From Saccharothrix violaceirubra (lineage in GTDB: Bacteria; Actinomycetota; Actinomycetes; Mycobacteriales; Pseudonocardiaceae): a stretch of 64,000 nt of DNA. Both the position numbers and the translations under genes were made by a program. Numbering within the stretch: position 1 is the stretch's first letter; each line of letters opens with the position of its first letter. The notes under the pieces were generated by a model. That model saw only the letters and a list, made by a program, of their open reading frames with translations. It was not told where the DNA came from and did not search any database. The stretch is taken from contig NZ_JACHJS010000001.1 in NCBI RefSeq assembly GCF_014203755.1, positions 5,890,001-5,954,000 on the forward strand. Direction: 5' to 3'. Below, piece by piece: positions 39,638 to 49,544 of the stretch.

Positions 39638-41631
39638 GCGCACGCACCGCCGCCGTCGCCACGGCCGGCACGGCGGCGGTCGTCGTGCTCGCCGCCGTGC
39701 ACCTGACCCAGGGCACGGCGGACACGGACGTGCTGTCCGCGCTGTTCGGCGACGCGCGCTCCGCCGCCGTGCTCGCCGGGTCACGGGTGCCACGCCTGCT
39801 CACCGCCGTGCTGTTGGGCGTGGCGCTCGGCGTGGCCGGTGCGGGCATGCGATCGGTGGCGCGCAACCCGTTGGCCGCGCCGGACACGCTCGCCGTCAAC
39901 GCGGGCGCGCACCTGTCCGTCGTGACCGTCTCGGTGCTGGGCCTGGCGCTGCCCACCCTGGTCGACGGGTTGGCGGCGTTCGCGGGCGGGCTCGCGGCGG
40001 CGGTCGTCGTGCTGGGCCTGGCGGGCGGCGGGGCGGCGGGTCCGCGCCTGGTGCTGGTGGGTTCCGCGGTGGCGCTGGCGCTCCAGTCGCTGACGATCCT
40101 GCTGCTGTTGCTGTTCGAGGAGGAGACGAGCGGGCTGTTCGCGTGGGGCAGCGGGTCGTTGACCGTGGCCGACCTCGACGCCACCGCCCGGATGACGCCG
40201 GTCGTGGTGCTGAGCCTGGTGGCGCTGCTGCTGATGGCGCGGTCGCTGGACGTGCTGGCGCTGGGCGACGACCAGGCGGCCGTGCTGGGGCTGCGGGTGC
40301 GGCGGACGCGGATGGGCGCGGTGCTGCTGACCGTGGCGGCCACGGCCGCCGCCGTGACCGTGGCCGGGCCGGTCGGGTTCGTCGGCCTGTGCGCGCCGGT
40401 GATCACCGGGTTGCTGGTGCCACGCGCGCGACACCTGGCGTTCCTGCCGCTGTCCGGCCTGGTCGGTGCGGTGGTCGTGCTGGGCGCGGACGTCGGGCTG
40501 CGCGCGACCCTGGGATCGGCCAGGGCGCTGGCCGTGCCGACCGGCGTGGTGACGACCGTGCTCGGCGCGGTGGTGCTGGTGTGGTTGGCCCGCCGCGGGC
40601 GCTCCGGCGGTACGCCCGCACGGGCCCCCGTCGGCCGGGTGGCGGTGGCCGGGTCACGCCGCCGACTCGTGCTCGTCGGGGTGGCGTTGGGCGTGCTGCT
40701 GGTGGTCGTGCCGGTGGTCGGGATGCTGCTGGGCGACCGGTCGGTACTGCTCGGCGACCTGGCGAACTGGGTGCGCGGGCGGACGGGGACCGCGTTGACG
40801 TTCGTGCTCGACCAGCGACTGCCCCGCGTGCTGGCGGCCGTGGCGGCGGGCGCGGGACTGGCCGTGTCGGGCTGCGGAATCCAGTCGGTGAGCCGCAACC
40901 CGCTGGCCGAACCGGGACTGCTGGGCATCACGGCCGGTGCCGGACTGGGTGCGATCGCGTTGATCACGTGGGTGCCGATGGCGTCCGCGTGGGCCGTGGC
41001 CGGTGTCGCGGGGGCGGGCGCGGTCCTGGCGTTCGCGCTGGTCTACGGCCTGGCTTGGCGGTCGGGCCTGGAGTCGGACCGGCTGGTGGTCATCGGCATC
41101 GCGGTGTGGTCGGGCGGGTCGGGCCTGATCACGCTGCTGATCGTGACGTCGGACCCGTGGAACTCGGCCAAGGCGCTGACGTGGCTGTCCGGTTCGACCT
41201 ATGGGCGCACCTTCGAGCAGGTGCTGCCGACGCTCGCGGCGTTGGTGCTCCTCCTGCCCGTGCTGTGGCTGCGGCACCGTGAACTCGACCTGCACTGCCT
41301 GGACGACGACACGCCGCGCGTGCTGGGCGTGCGGGTGGAGCGTTCACGGCTCGTGGTGCTGGCCGCGTCGGGCGCGCTGGCGGCGACGGCCGTGTCCGCG
41401 ATCGGGGTGGTCGGCTTCGTCGGCCTGGTGGCGCCGCACCTGGCCCGTTCCCTGGTGGGCGGCCGGCACGCCCGCGTGCTGCCGGTCGCGGCGGCGCTGG
41501 GCGCGGTGCTGGTCGGCGCGGCCGACACGTTGGGCCGCACGGTGATCGCACCGGCCCAGATCCCGGCCGGTCTGGTGATCGCACTGCTGGGCACGCCGTA
41601 CTTCGTCGTGGTGCTGTGGCGCACCCGATAG
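39634..41631 (+). CDS. Iron-siderophore ABC permease, fused two-domain
   Basis: A 665-residue membrane protein made of two FecCD permease units in one chain, as in FhuB. Each half carries the family loop (GAGMRSVARNPLAAPDTLAV in the first, SGCGIQSVSRNPLAEPGLLG in the second) and the ATPase-coupling motif (GPVGFVGLCAP and GVVGFVGLVAPHLAR). Most actinobacterial relatives use two separate permeases. GTG at 39634 overlaps the binding-protein stop (GTGA). The first half's coupling loop lacks the usual HxxR (it reads APVITG). Confidence 0.93.
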   Translation: MSARTAAVATAGTAAVVVLAAVHLTQGTADTDVLSALFGDARSAAVLAGSRVPRLLTAVLLGVALGVAGAGMRSVARNPLAAPDTLAVNAGAHLSVVTVSVLGLALPTLVDGLAAFAGGLAAAVVVLGLAGGGAAGPRLVLVGSAVALALQSLTILLLLLFEEETSGLFAWGSGSLTVADLDATARMTPVVVLSLVALLLMARSLDVLALGDDQAAVLGLRVRRTRMGAVLLTVAATAAAVTVAGPVGFVGLCAPVITGLLVPRARHLAFLPLSGLVGAVVVLGADVGLRATLGSARALAVPTGVVTTVLGAVVLVWLARRGRSGGTPARAPVGRVAVAGSRRRLVLVGVALGVLLVVVPVVGMLLGDRSVLLGDLANWVRGRTGTALTFVLDQRLPRVLAAVAAGAGLAVSGCGIQSVSRNPLAEPGLLGITAGAGLGAIALITWVPMASAWAVAGVAGAGAVLAFALVYGLAWRSGLESDRLVVIGIAVWSGGSGLITLLIVTSDPWNSAKALTWLSGSTYGRTFEQVLPTLAALVLLLPVLWLRHRELDLHCLDDDTPRVLGVRVERSRLVVLAASGALAATAVSAIGVVGFVGLVAPHLARSLVGGRHARVLPVAAALGAVLVGAADTLGRTVIAPAQIPAGLVIALLGTPYFVVVLWRTR

Positions 41632-41813
41632 TCCACAGTAGACCTTCTTTCCCGGTAAAGACTTCCGGACATCAGGACGACAGGAACCACGTAGGGGCTT
41701 ACGATCCGCCCCACCCCGATGGCATGCTCGACGGCGACGACGCCCGAGTTCGTTCCGGGACAAGGAAAGTCCCGGTCCACAGCGGACGCATCCCCCGTGC
41801 CCGGAGGCGGCGC

Positions 41814-42869
41814 ATGCACGTCCTGATCGCACCCGACTCGTACAAAGGCAGCATCCCGGCCCACGACGCGGCAACGGCACTGGCCCGAGGCTGGTCCCGC
41901 ACCCGGCCCCGGGACACCGTGGCGCGGCTCCCGGTCGCGGACGGCAGCGACGGCACGGTGGACGTCCTGGCCAGGGCGGTACCGGGGGCGATCCGCGTAC
42001 CCGTGCCCGACGTGACCGGCCCGGACGGCAGACCCCTGGACGCCGAGTGGCTGCACCTCCCGGACGGCACGGCCGTGGTGGAGTTGGCCAGGGTGGGCGG
42101 CCTACCCCTGACCGCCGAACCGGACCCGTTGGGCGCGCACACGATCGGCCTGGGCGAACTGATGGCGGCGGCGTTGGCGGAGTCACCCAGCCGTCTGGTC
42201 GTGGCCGTAGGCGACGCAGCGGCAACAGACGGCGGCACCGGCGCCTTACGCGCACTGGGAGCACGTTTTCTCGACGCCTTCGGCACGGAATTGCCACCGG
42301 GCGCGGCACACCTGACCCGCCTGCACCGCGTGGAACTGGACGACCTGCCGGAATTCCCCCGGATAGACGTGCTCGTGGACGTGGACCACACGCTGAAGGA
42401 AGCCCCCACCACCGGAAACCACGCGACACCCCACGAAGCGAAACTCCTGTCCACCGCCCTGACCCGCCTGGCGGAAGCACTCCCCCACCCCCAGATCCCG
42501 GGCACCGGCGCGGCAGGCGGCACGGCATACGGACTGGCAGCCGCTCTGGACGCACGACTCACGCCGGGAGCGGACTTCGTGGGCACCCTGCTGGACCTGC
42601 CCGCCCACCTGGCCCAAGCCGACCTGGTGATCACCGGCGAAGGCGCCTACGACGCCACGTCACAACGAGGCAAGGCCGTAGGCCACATCCTCACCCTCGC
42701 CCGGACGACCCCGAAGGCCCTGGTGGCAGGCCGCCTGGACATCCCCCCACCCCCGGTACCGACCGTAACCCTCGTCTCGTTGGCGACCAGACGCGCAGCC
42801 GCCTTCACCCACCCGGTACCCCACCTGCACACCGCAGCCGCGATCCTCGCCCGCACCCTCCACCCCTGA
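41814..42869 (+). CDS. glxK: Glycerate kinase, type I
   Basis: A 351-residue GlxK/GarK-type kinase that phosphorylates D-glycerate. MHVLIAPDSYKGSIPAHDAA is the family start, GDAAATDGGTGAL the substrate loop, and DLVITGEGAYDATSQRGKAVG the C-terminal signature. GGAGG lies 6 nt before the ATG. Upstream are 182 bp after the permease stop with a GTCCACAGTAGAC dyad right at 41631. Downstream, the 357 bp to the vWA gene hold an inverted 22-bp repeat cluster and the vWA operon's promoter region. Confidence 0.92.
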   Translation: MHVLIAPDSYKGSIPAHDAATALARGWSRTRPRDTVARLPVADGSDGTVDVLARAVPGAIRVPVPDVTGPDGRPLDAEWLHLPDGTAVVELARVGGLPLTAEPDPLGAHTIGLGELMAAALAESPSRLVVAVGDAAATDGGTGALRALGARFLDAFGTELPPGAAHLTRLHRVELDDLPEFPRIDVLVDVDHTLKEAPTTGNHATPHEAKLLSTALTRLAEALPHPQIPGTGAAGGTAYGLAAALDARLTPGADFVGTLLDLPAHLAQADLVITGEGAYDATSQRGKAVGHILTLARTTPKALVAGRLDIPPPPVPTVTLVSLATRRAAAFTHPVPHLHTAAAILARTLHP

Positions 42870-42891
42870 CCGACCCAGGCGCACGCTTCAG

Positions 42892-42957
42892 AGCCCCGAA
42901 CGCATATTTCGCGGTGCCCGAACGCACAACTCGCGGTGCCTGAACGCATAACTCGCG
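42892..42957 (-). repeat. 22-bp tandem repeat, three units, inverted orientation
   Basis: Three units (42892-42913, 42914-42935, 42936-42957) that on the minus strand read CGCGAGT/CGCGAAA followed by TNTGCGTTC and GGCAC, the same family as at 1741 and 35053. They begin 23 bp after the glycerate kinase stop. Confidence 0.8.
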
Positions 42958-43226
42958 CGTTCGGGAACGCAAAGCCGCCGAAACACCGCACAAAGCTTGA
43001 AATCGCAAGCAAACAAAGGTGACCGACACTCCTGTTTGCCTCCGGCACCCACCCGGCACCACACTGCGTACCCGAGCACGAGCAACACAGTGGACACGGC
43101 GATGGACAACTTGTGGTCACTACCCGGACAGGGCCGAAAAGTCCGACCCCTCCCCACCCCCGGGCCACTAATCTGCGAGTCCGAACGCAGCGAGTCCAAG
43201 CCGCGAGCCGGCCAGGGAGAACCCCG

Positions 43227-44318
43227 GTGAAGTCCACGCTCAGCATCGTCGCCCTGCTCTTACTCCTGGCACCGGCGCCCGCCAAAGCCGACGTGCCCAA
43301 TCCCGCGTGGCCCTCCCGCTGCCCCCTCAAACTCGGCCTCCTGATCGACCAGTCGTACTCGATGTCGTCGAGGTTCGTCGAAGTCCGCGAAGCCGCGTCC
43401 AACGTCATCGACGCCCTGCGCGACAAGAAGTCCGAGATCACGATCATCGGCTTCGGCGGCGTCGCGACCACGATCGACAGCGCCGTGGACGTCTCGGACG
43501 ACGACGACCGCCGCGCGCTCAAGGAGACCGTCAAGCGCATCGACACCGGCGACAGCGGCGAGGGCACCAACTGGGAGGCCGCGCTGACCGACATCGCCCC
43601 GCTGGACCTCGACGTGGCGGTGGTGATCACCGACGGCCAACCGAACACCGCCGCGGGCGGCGACACCACCGACCCGGTCGCCGCGGCGGTGGTGGCGGCG
43701 GACCGCCTCAAGGCCGACGGCACCCGCCTGGTCGGCATCGGCATCGACCTGCCCCCGGAGGGCGCCGTCAACCTGGCCGCGATCACCGGCCCGGTACCGG
43801 GCCAGGACTACTACGCCGACGACACGGTCACGCTCCTGCGCCGCCTCTACGACATCGTGGCCAACTCGTGCGGCGTCCCGATCGACGCCCTGCCCCGGCC
43901 GGAACCCGCGACGTTCCCCTGGCGCGAGGTGCTGCTCGGCGCGGGCGCCCTGCTGCTCCTGCTCGGCCTGGTCGCGTTCGGCCTGCACCGCAAGCGCCGC
44001 GCACCGGTCACGGTCACGCCGACCCGCCGCAAGACCAGGATCGAGACCCCGACGATCGAACACGGCACGGTGGCCGAACGACTCCGCACGCAGGCCGCCG
44101 AGGAACAGACACGACGCGACCAGGCAGCACGGGACCAGGCAGACGCGAAACAGGCACACGAACAACAACCGACACCCGACCAGACCCAGCGGGACCAGGT
44201 GGCGGAACAGCCCGGACACGAGGCCGTCCGTCAAGAAGACACCGGGCGCCCACAGCGACGCTCGATGTCGATCGACTTCCTGAACCGTGAACCACCGACG
44301 AAAAAGGACAACCCATGA
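43227..44318 (+). CDS. Exported, membrane-anchored von Willebrand factor A protein
   Basis: A 363-residue type I membrane protein. Signal peptide at residues 1-21 (ending PAKA), then an extracytoplasmic vWA domain with a complete MIDAS: DQSYS (D41, S43, S45), Thr in GEGTNWE and Asp in ITDGQPN. One membrane helix (about 233-255) and a 100-residue cytoplasmic tail rich in Gln, Arg and Glu follow. GTG at 43227 has GGAGA 6 nt upstream. It is first of a seven-gene coupled operon and its stop overlaps the Hsp70 ATG by 4 bp. It probably senses or binds a ligand outside and signals through the tail; this is inference. Confidence 0.85.
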   Translation: MKSTLSIVALLLLLAPAPAKADVPNPAWPSRCPLKLGLLIDQSYSMSSRFVEVREAASNVIDALRDKKSEITIIGFGGVATTIDSAVDVSDDDDRRALKETVKRIDTGDSGEGTNWEAALTDIAPLDLDVAVVITDGQPNTAAGGDTTDPVAAAVVAADRLKADGTRLVGIGIDLPPEGAVNLAAITGPVPGQDYYADDTVTLLRRLYDIVANSCGVPIDALPRPEPATFPWREVLLGAGALLLLLGLVAFGLHRKRRAPVTVTPTRRKTRIETPTIEHGTVAERLRTQAAEEQTRRDQAARDQADAKQAHEQQPTPDQTQRDQVAEQPGHEAVRQEDTGRPQRRSMSIDFLNREPPTKKDNP

Positions 44319-45910
44319 CCCGTCGCCCTGTTCTCGGCATCGACCTGGGAACGACCTACTCCTGCGTCGCGTCGCTGGACGAGAACCAGCGGGTGTCGGT
44401 CCTGCCCAACCAGGAGAACGAGCTGACCACCCCCTCGGTGGTCTTCTTCGAGGAGTCCGGCAACGTCACGGTCGGCAAGTTCGCCAAGAACGAGCTGAGG
44501 AGCGAGCCCGGCCGCGTCGTCTCGCTGATCAAGCGGCACATGGGCGAGGACGGCTACACCGTCGACATCGACGGCAAGCGGTTCTTCCCCCAGCAGGTCT
44601 CGGCGATCATCCTCAAGCAGGTCGTCGAGGACGCGTTGGGCGTGCTCGGCGTCGACCCGCCCGCCGACGGCCCCATGGCCGACGTGGTGATCACCGTGCC
44701 CGCGTACTTCGGTGCGGCCGAACGCCAGGCCACGCGCGACGCGGGCGAGATGGCCGGCCTCGAAGTCCTCAACATCATCAACGAGCCCACGGCGGCGGCC
44801 ATCGCCTACGGCCTGACCTCCGCCACCGCCACCGAGCGCAGCGTCCTCGTCTACGACCTGGGCGGCGGCACGTTCGACGTCACGATCATCAAGGTCTCGA
44901 AGGACGAGATCCGCGTCGTCGCCACCGGCGGCAACCACCAGCTCGGCGGCGCCGACTGGGACACCCGCGTGGTGGAGCTGATCTGCGAGAAGTTCACCGA
45001 GCAGCACGCCGGTTCGGACCCGCGCACGGACCTCGACGCGTCGGGCACGATCGAACTGCTCGCCGAGGAGGCGAAGAAGGCGCTGTCCCGGCGTGACGCC
45101 TACCCGACGACGGTCACCGCGAACGGCGAGCGCGCCAAGATCGAGCTGACCCGCGCCGAGTACGAGTCCGCGACCGCCGACCTGATCGGCAACACGCTGG
45201 ACTTCACGCGCGACGTGCTGGGCAAGGCCCGGGAGAAGGGCGTCGACCACATCGACGACCTGCTGCTGGTCGGCGGCATGTCGCACTCGCCCGCGGTGAA
45301 GGAGGCGCTGGTCCGCGAGTTCCCGGACCTGCCCACGCCGCAGCTCGCGGACCCGGACCAGATCGTGGCCAAGGGCGCGGCCCTGTTCGCGGCCAGTTCG
45401 GTGGCCGAGAAGGACGGGTCCGGGAGCGACGGGTCCGGCACCTCGTCCCCGCGCGGCCTGCCCGGCGGCACCGCGCTGCCCAAGATCGTCAACGTCACGT
45501 CCAAGGGTTACGGCATCGCCGTGGTCCGCGACCCGAAGAAGCCCGACGGCGACCTGGTCGTGGCGTGGCTGATCCACCCCAACGACGAGATCCCGGCCCG
45601 GCCCAGCGACGTGTTCCGGACCGTCTCGGACAACCAGACCGGGGTCGACGTCGCGGTGTACGAGTCCACGACGGACGTCCTGAGCGAGGAGCTGTACGAC
45701 AACCTGGAGCTGGTCAAGGGCACGCTGAAGGACATCCCCCGCGCGCCCGCCGGCCAGCCGTTCGACGTGTCGTTCAACCTGGAGGCGGACGGCATCCTGC
45801 ACGTCAAGGCGGTCGCGTCCAACGGCCGCGAGCTGAAGCTGGAGGCCAAGATCAGCGGCCTGGTGCCGGAGGAGGTCAAGCGGGCACCGCTGCCGGCGAT
45901 CCAGCGGTGA
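44315..45910 (+). CDS. Lidless Hsp70 (DnaK-like) protein
   Basis: A 531-residue Hsp70. The ATPase domain is complete: GIDLGTTYSC (residues 8-17), INEPTAAAIAYG, VYDLGGGTFDV, and LLVGGMSHSP. A beta substrate-binding-like domain follows (about 395-525, with FNLEADGILHVKA), but the 100-residue helical lid and the C-terminal tail of DnaK are missing. A Gly/Ser/Asp-rich linker (about 370-390) replaces the usual hydrophobic DLLLLDV linker. It cannot be the housekeeping DnaK and is probably a dedicated switch within this operon. Coupled by 4-bp overlaps to the genes on both sides; a grpE-like gene lies at the end of the cluster. Confidence 0.9.
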   Translation: MTRRPVLGIDLGTTYSCVASLDENQRVSVLPNQENELTTPSVVFFEESGNVTVGKFAKNELRSEPGRVVSLIKRHMGEDGYTVDIDGKRFFPQQVSAIILKQVVEDALGVLGVDPPADGPMADVVITVPAYFGAAERQATRDAGEMAGLEVLNIINEPTAAAIAYGLTSATATERSVLVYDLGGGTFDVTIIKVSKDEIRVVATGGNHQLGGADWDTRVVELICEKFTEQHAGSDPRTDLDASGTIELLAEEAKKALSRRDAYPTTVTANGERAKIELTRAEYESATADLIGNTLDFTRDVLGKAREKGVDHIDDLLLVGGMSHSPAVKEALVREFPDLPTPQLADPDQIVAKGAALFAASSVAEKDGSGSDGSGTSSPRGLPGGTALPKIVNVTSKGYGIAVVRDPKKPDGDLVVAWLIHPNDEIPARPSDVFRTVSDNQTGVDVAVYESTTDVLSEELYDNLELVKGTLKDIPRAPAGQPFDVSFNLEADGILHVKAVASNGRELKLEAKISGLVPEEVKRAPLPAIQR

Positions 45911-48435
45911 CCGGCCAGTTCGACACCGCCCGGTTCATCGACGAGGTCCTCAAACCGATCCAGGACGGGTGGCGCCCGGACGAGGACCTGTTCCGGGTGT
46001 ACCTGTTGCGCACCGACGTGACCGACGACCGGACGATCTCGGCCGCCCTGGAGGAGGTCGCCCGGCAGCTCACCAAGCAGCAGTACCGGATGTTCCGGCG
46101 GGCGACCGAGATCCTGCGCGGCCTCCAGAAGACCGGCGGCGAGGTGTTGCTGGACCCGGCCCGCCGGGAGAAGCACCGCAAGCAGGTCGAGGCCGCGCGC
46201 GGCCGACTGGCGAGCACGGTGAAGCTGCGGCTCAACGGCGCGCCCGCGCTGCCACCCGCCGAGGTGGCCGCGCAGGCGCGCACGCTCAAGGTGCCGCGCA
46301 GCGCGATCCTGGCCGCGTTGCGCGACGCGCGCGGCGACGTCCGCGAGCCCGCCGAGCTGCCGCCGACCGCCGAACCCCGCCAGTGGGCGGAGGCACGCGG
46401 GCATCTCACCCAGCTCCGGCAGTCCTCGCTGTGGGACTACGTGACCGACCTGGGCGGCGTGGACACGACCGTCGCGCACCTGTCCGCCCGGCGCGAGAAG
46501 CTGCGGGTGGCGCGCAACGCGGACAGCGCGGCGGAGACCACGCTGCTGCAGCTGATCAGGGGCTGGATCGAGAACGGCGGCCTGGCGCCCGTGCTGCGGT
46601 ACGAGCTGCTGACCGACCTGGCGGACCGGTCCGCGTACGGCTACGACGAGGCGCTGAGCGCGGCCAAGGCCGCGTCCGGACGGCTGCGGAAGGTCGGCGT
46701 CACCGCCGATCCGGCGGCGATCGCGTACGCGGTGTGGTGCGGTCGCGCGTTCACCGCCGCCGAGCCGACGCCGAGCTGGCAGGAGCCCTACCAGCAGGCC
46801 ATCGGCGAGCTGCGGCTGCGGGCCGCGCTCACCGTGTTGCGGCAGCAGCCGAACCTGCCGGAGACCTGGGTCGCCCAGCGCACGGAGCTGGAGGGCCGGC
46901 TCGCCGCGCTGGACGCCGAACTCGAACGCTGCGAGGCGTTGGAGCGCGCGGACGTCGAGGCGGCCGTCACCGGCTACCTCAAGGTGCGCCAGGAGCTGGT
47001 CGACGACCGGATCGACGCGGCGCTGGAGCGCTGCCGGCCCGCGCCGCCCGCGTCCGCCACCGCCACCATCCACAATGGACAGATCACGGTCGCGTGGCCG
47101 CCGAGCCCGGCCAGGGCGGGCCGGATCACCTACCGGGTGTCGCGCGCGGGCACCGTGCTCGACGAGGGCGGCGGCCGGGAGTACACCGACCGGGAGCCGC
47201 CGTCGGGCACGCCGCTGGTCTACGCCGTGCACGCGTTGCGCGACGGCACGCCGTCCGCCGAACCCGCGCGCACGGCACCGGTCGTGGTCCTCGGCGAGGT
47301 GCTCGACCTGGACGTGCGCGGCGGACCCGACGCGGTCACCGGCCGCTGGCGGCTGCCGCCGGGCGCGGCCGGCGCCGAGGTCACCCGGTCCGGCCGACCG
47401 GTCGCCGACGCGCACTCGACCACGTTCACCGATCCGGACCTCCCACCCGGCCGCACCGAGGACTACCTGGTCCGCGTCCGGTACCGGCTGCCGGACGGCA
47501 CGATCGCGCTCAGCACCGGCCTGCACCGCTCGGCGAGCCGCCAGGAGACGCCGGTCGCGGTGACCGACCTGTCCGCCCGGTTCGAGGACCGCGACCTGGT
47601 CGCGGAGTGGACGCCGCCGCCGCGCGGCGAGGTCGAGGTCCTCGAACTGCCCGACGGCCGCACGCCGCCGGAGCCCGACGTGGTCCCGGTCGACCGCGCC
47701 CGCCGGTACGGCACCGTGATCCCGGCGCGCGGCGCCTCCGGACGCGGCCGGTTGCGCGCCACGCTGTCGTCGGTGGGCCGCCGCCAGGTGCTGCTGCCGA
47801 TCACGGTGCTGGGCGAACTGGCCGCGATCGGCACGGCGTTCACCCTGGACGCCCGGCAGAGCCCGGTGTCCGGGCTGCGCGCCGACCGGCTCGGCACGGC
47901 CGTGCAGCTGACCTGGGAGTGGCCGCCCGGGTCGACGTCGGCCCGCGTGGTGTGGCGTCCGGGCGTGAAGCCCACCGGGCCCGAGGACCCGAAGGCGTCC
48001 GCCGTGGACCTGACCCGGGTGTCCTACGACGGTCGGGGGTTCTCCGTGACCGTGCCGGAGGGCGACCACTGGTTCGGCGTGTGCACGTCGGTGTCCACCG
48101 ACGACGTGCGCGCGTTCGGGCCGCTGTCGCTGACCCGCGAGAGCACGGTCGGCACGGTGTCGTACCAGGTCGTGCCCGGTCCCTGGTACGCGCGCAAGCG
48201 TCGGAAGCTGATCGTCGGGGGCACGGTCCCGGTCGTGCTCGTGGCCCGGTCCGGCGTGCGCCCGATGAACCCCTCCGACGGCGAGGTGCTCGTCCGCGCC
48301 GAGAGCGGCGGCAGCACGGAGTTCGAGGTGCCCGCCGGCCTGCGCCGCCCGGTGCACCTGCGCGCGTTCTCCCGGGACGACCGGGTCGTCCTGGTGCCCA
48401 CGCGTCCCGACCAGCTCATCGTGCGAGGAGCGTGA
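45907..48435 (+). CDS. Large protein with helical N-terminus and FN3-like repeats
   Basis: An 842-residue protein without signal peptide or membrane helix. Residues 1-370 are helical and charged, possibly coiled-coil, and include an invariant-looking basic stretch (RREKHRKQVEAARGRLAS). From about 375 to 840 come five or six beta-sandwich-like segments, each with the Trp/Tyr spacing of fibronectin type III domains (for example ITVAWPPSP...ITYRVSRAG, and VQLTWEWPPGSTSARVVWR). The family was not recognised. It lies between the Hsp70 and the first GTPase with overlapping starts, so it is likely a scaffold or adaptor of the same system. Confidence 0.7.
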   Translation: MTGQFDTARFIDEVLKPIQDGWRPDEDLFRVYLLRTDVTDDRTISAALEEVARQLTKQQYRMFRRATEILRGLQKTGGEVLLDPARREKHRKQVEAARGRLASTVKLRLNGAPALPPAEVAAQARTLKVPRSAILAALRDARGDVREPAELPPTAEPRQWAEARGHLTQLRQSSLWDYVTDLGGVDTTVAHLSARREKLRVARNADSAAETTLLQLIRGWIENGGLAPVLRYELLTDLADRSAYGYDEALSAAKAASGRLRKVGVTADPAAIAYAVWCGRAFTAAEPTPSWQEPYQQAIGELRLRAALTVLRQQPNLPETWVAQRTELEGRLAALDAELERCEALERADVEAAVTGYLKVRQELVDDRIDAALERCRPAPPASATATIHNGQITVAWPPSPARAGRITYRVSRAGTVLDEGGGREYTDREPPSGTPLVYAVHALRDGTPSAEPARTAPVVVLGEVLDLDVRGGPDAVTGRWRLPPGAAGAEVTRSGRPVADAHSTTFTDPDLPPGRTEDYLVRVRYRLPDGTIALSTGLHRSASRQETPVAVTDLSARFEDRDLVAEWTPPPRGEVEVLELPDGRTPPEPDVVPVDRARRYGTVIPARGASGRGRLRATLSSVGRRQVLLPITVLGELAAIGTAFTLDARQSPVSGLRADRLGTAVQLTWEWPPGSTSARVVWRPGVKPTGPEDPKASAVDLTRVSYDGRGFSVTVPEGDHWFGVCTSVSTDDVRAFGPLSLTRESTVGTVSYQVVPGPWYARKRRKLIVGGTVPVVLVARSGVRPMNPSDGEVLVRAESGGSTEFEVPAGLRRPVHLRAFSRDDRVVLVPTRPDQLIVRGA

Positions 48436-49544
48436 TGGCCACCATCAACTGTCCGTACTGCTGGACGCCGCACCGCCGGGGCGACCTGCACCTGCGGTGC
48501 GGCGAGCGCTGCGGCGCGGACCGGGGCACGACGTTCCCGGAACGGCAGGCCAAGAAGGGCCGCTGCCCGCACGGCAACCTGCCCGCCACCCGCCGGGTGT
48601 GCCCGGACTGCGGCAAGGACCTGCTGCGTGAGTACGTCGACAGCGGCGGGCGCAACATCGCGGTGATCGGCTCGTCGGACTCGGGCAAGAGCACGTGGGT
48701 CGGCGTGCTGGTGCACGAGTTCCAGCGCGGCCAGGTGCACCAGCGGTTCGACGGCATGTCGCTGGACCTGCTCGGCGAGTCCTCGCGCGACCGCTACCGC
48801 GACCACTTCGCCGTGCCGCTGTTCGAGCAGGGCCGCCCGGTCGACAGCACCCGGTCGGCACTGGTCGTCACGCCCGAGCCGCTGATCTTCAGCCTGCGCT
48901 TCCGACAGGCCCGGCGGTTCGGCGGCACCGGCGTCGCGCCCGTCGTGACCGTCTTCTACGACACCGCGGGCGAGGACGTGGCCCGCGCGCAGCGGATGGA
49001 CGAGCTGATCAGCTACCTGGACGCGGCCGAGGGTGTGATCCTGCTGCTCGACCCGCTCCAGATGCCGCGCGTGCGCGAACTCGTCGGCACCAACCACGAG
49101 AAGACCAAGTACACCGAGCAGCTCCACGTGGTGAACCGGCTCGGCGAACTGCTGCGGGAACGCCGCAAGGGCTCGGCGGGCAAGAAGCTCAAGACCCCGC
49201 TGGCGATCGCGTTGACCAAGGTCGACCTGCTGCGCGAGATGTTCGGCCCGGAGTCGCCGCTGCGCCGCCCGTCCGGGCACGACGGCGTGTACGACGAGGC
49301 CGACGGGCTCGACGTGCACGAGGAGGTCCGCGGCTGGCTGGACCAGTGGTACGACCCCGCGTTCGACCGCACGATCGCCAACACGTTCCAGCACTACCGG
49401 TACTTCGGCCTGAGCGCGCTGGGCGCGCCGCCGGTCAGCGGCACCGAGCTGTCCCGCTCCGGAGTGCACCCCTACCGCCTGGAGGACCCGATGCTGTGGC
49501 TGCTCGCCAGGTTCGGGGCGATCAAGATGAAGGGCAAGCGATGA
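48435..49544 (+). CDS. Zinc-ribbon P-loop GTPase
   Basis: A 369-residue cytoplasmic protein. Residues 1-62 hold two CxxC-type zinc ribbons (CPYC, RCGERC, CPHG, CPDC). A GTPase-like domain follows with P-loop GSSDSGKST (79-87), switch motif YDTAGE (175-180) and specificity motif LTKVD (260-264). The TAG motif and TKxD make GTP the probable ligand. It resembles the double-GTPase (DO-GTPase) families predicted in bacterial conflict systems, a match made from memory of the motifs. ATG shares one base with the upstream stop and its own stop overlaps the GAP1-like gene. Confidence 0.8.
   Translation: MATINCPYCWTPHRRGDLHLRCGERCGADRGTTFPERQAKKGRCPHGNLPATRRVCPDCGKDLLREYVDSGGRNIAVIGSSDSGKSTWVGVLVHEFQRGQVHQRFDGMSLDLLGESSRDRYRDHFAVPLFEQGRPVDSTRSALVVTPEPLIFSLRFRQARRFGGTGVAPVVTVFYDTAGEDVARAQRMDELISYLDAAEGVILLLDPLQMPRVRELVGTNHEKTKYTEQLHVVNRLGELLRERRKGSAGKKLKTPLAIALTKVDLLREMFGPESPLRRPSGHDGVYDEADGLDVHEEVRGWLDQWYDPAFDRTIANTFQHYRYFGLSALGAPPVSGTELSRSGVHPYRLEDPMLWLLARFGAIKMKGKR

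Noticed and set aside
44315..45910. Housekeeping dnaK
   Set aside because: The lid and C-terminal tail are missing, and no dnaJ or hspR is adjacent as in actinobacterial dnaK operons.
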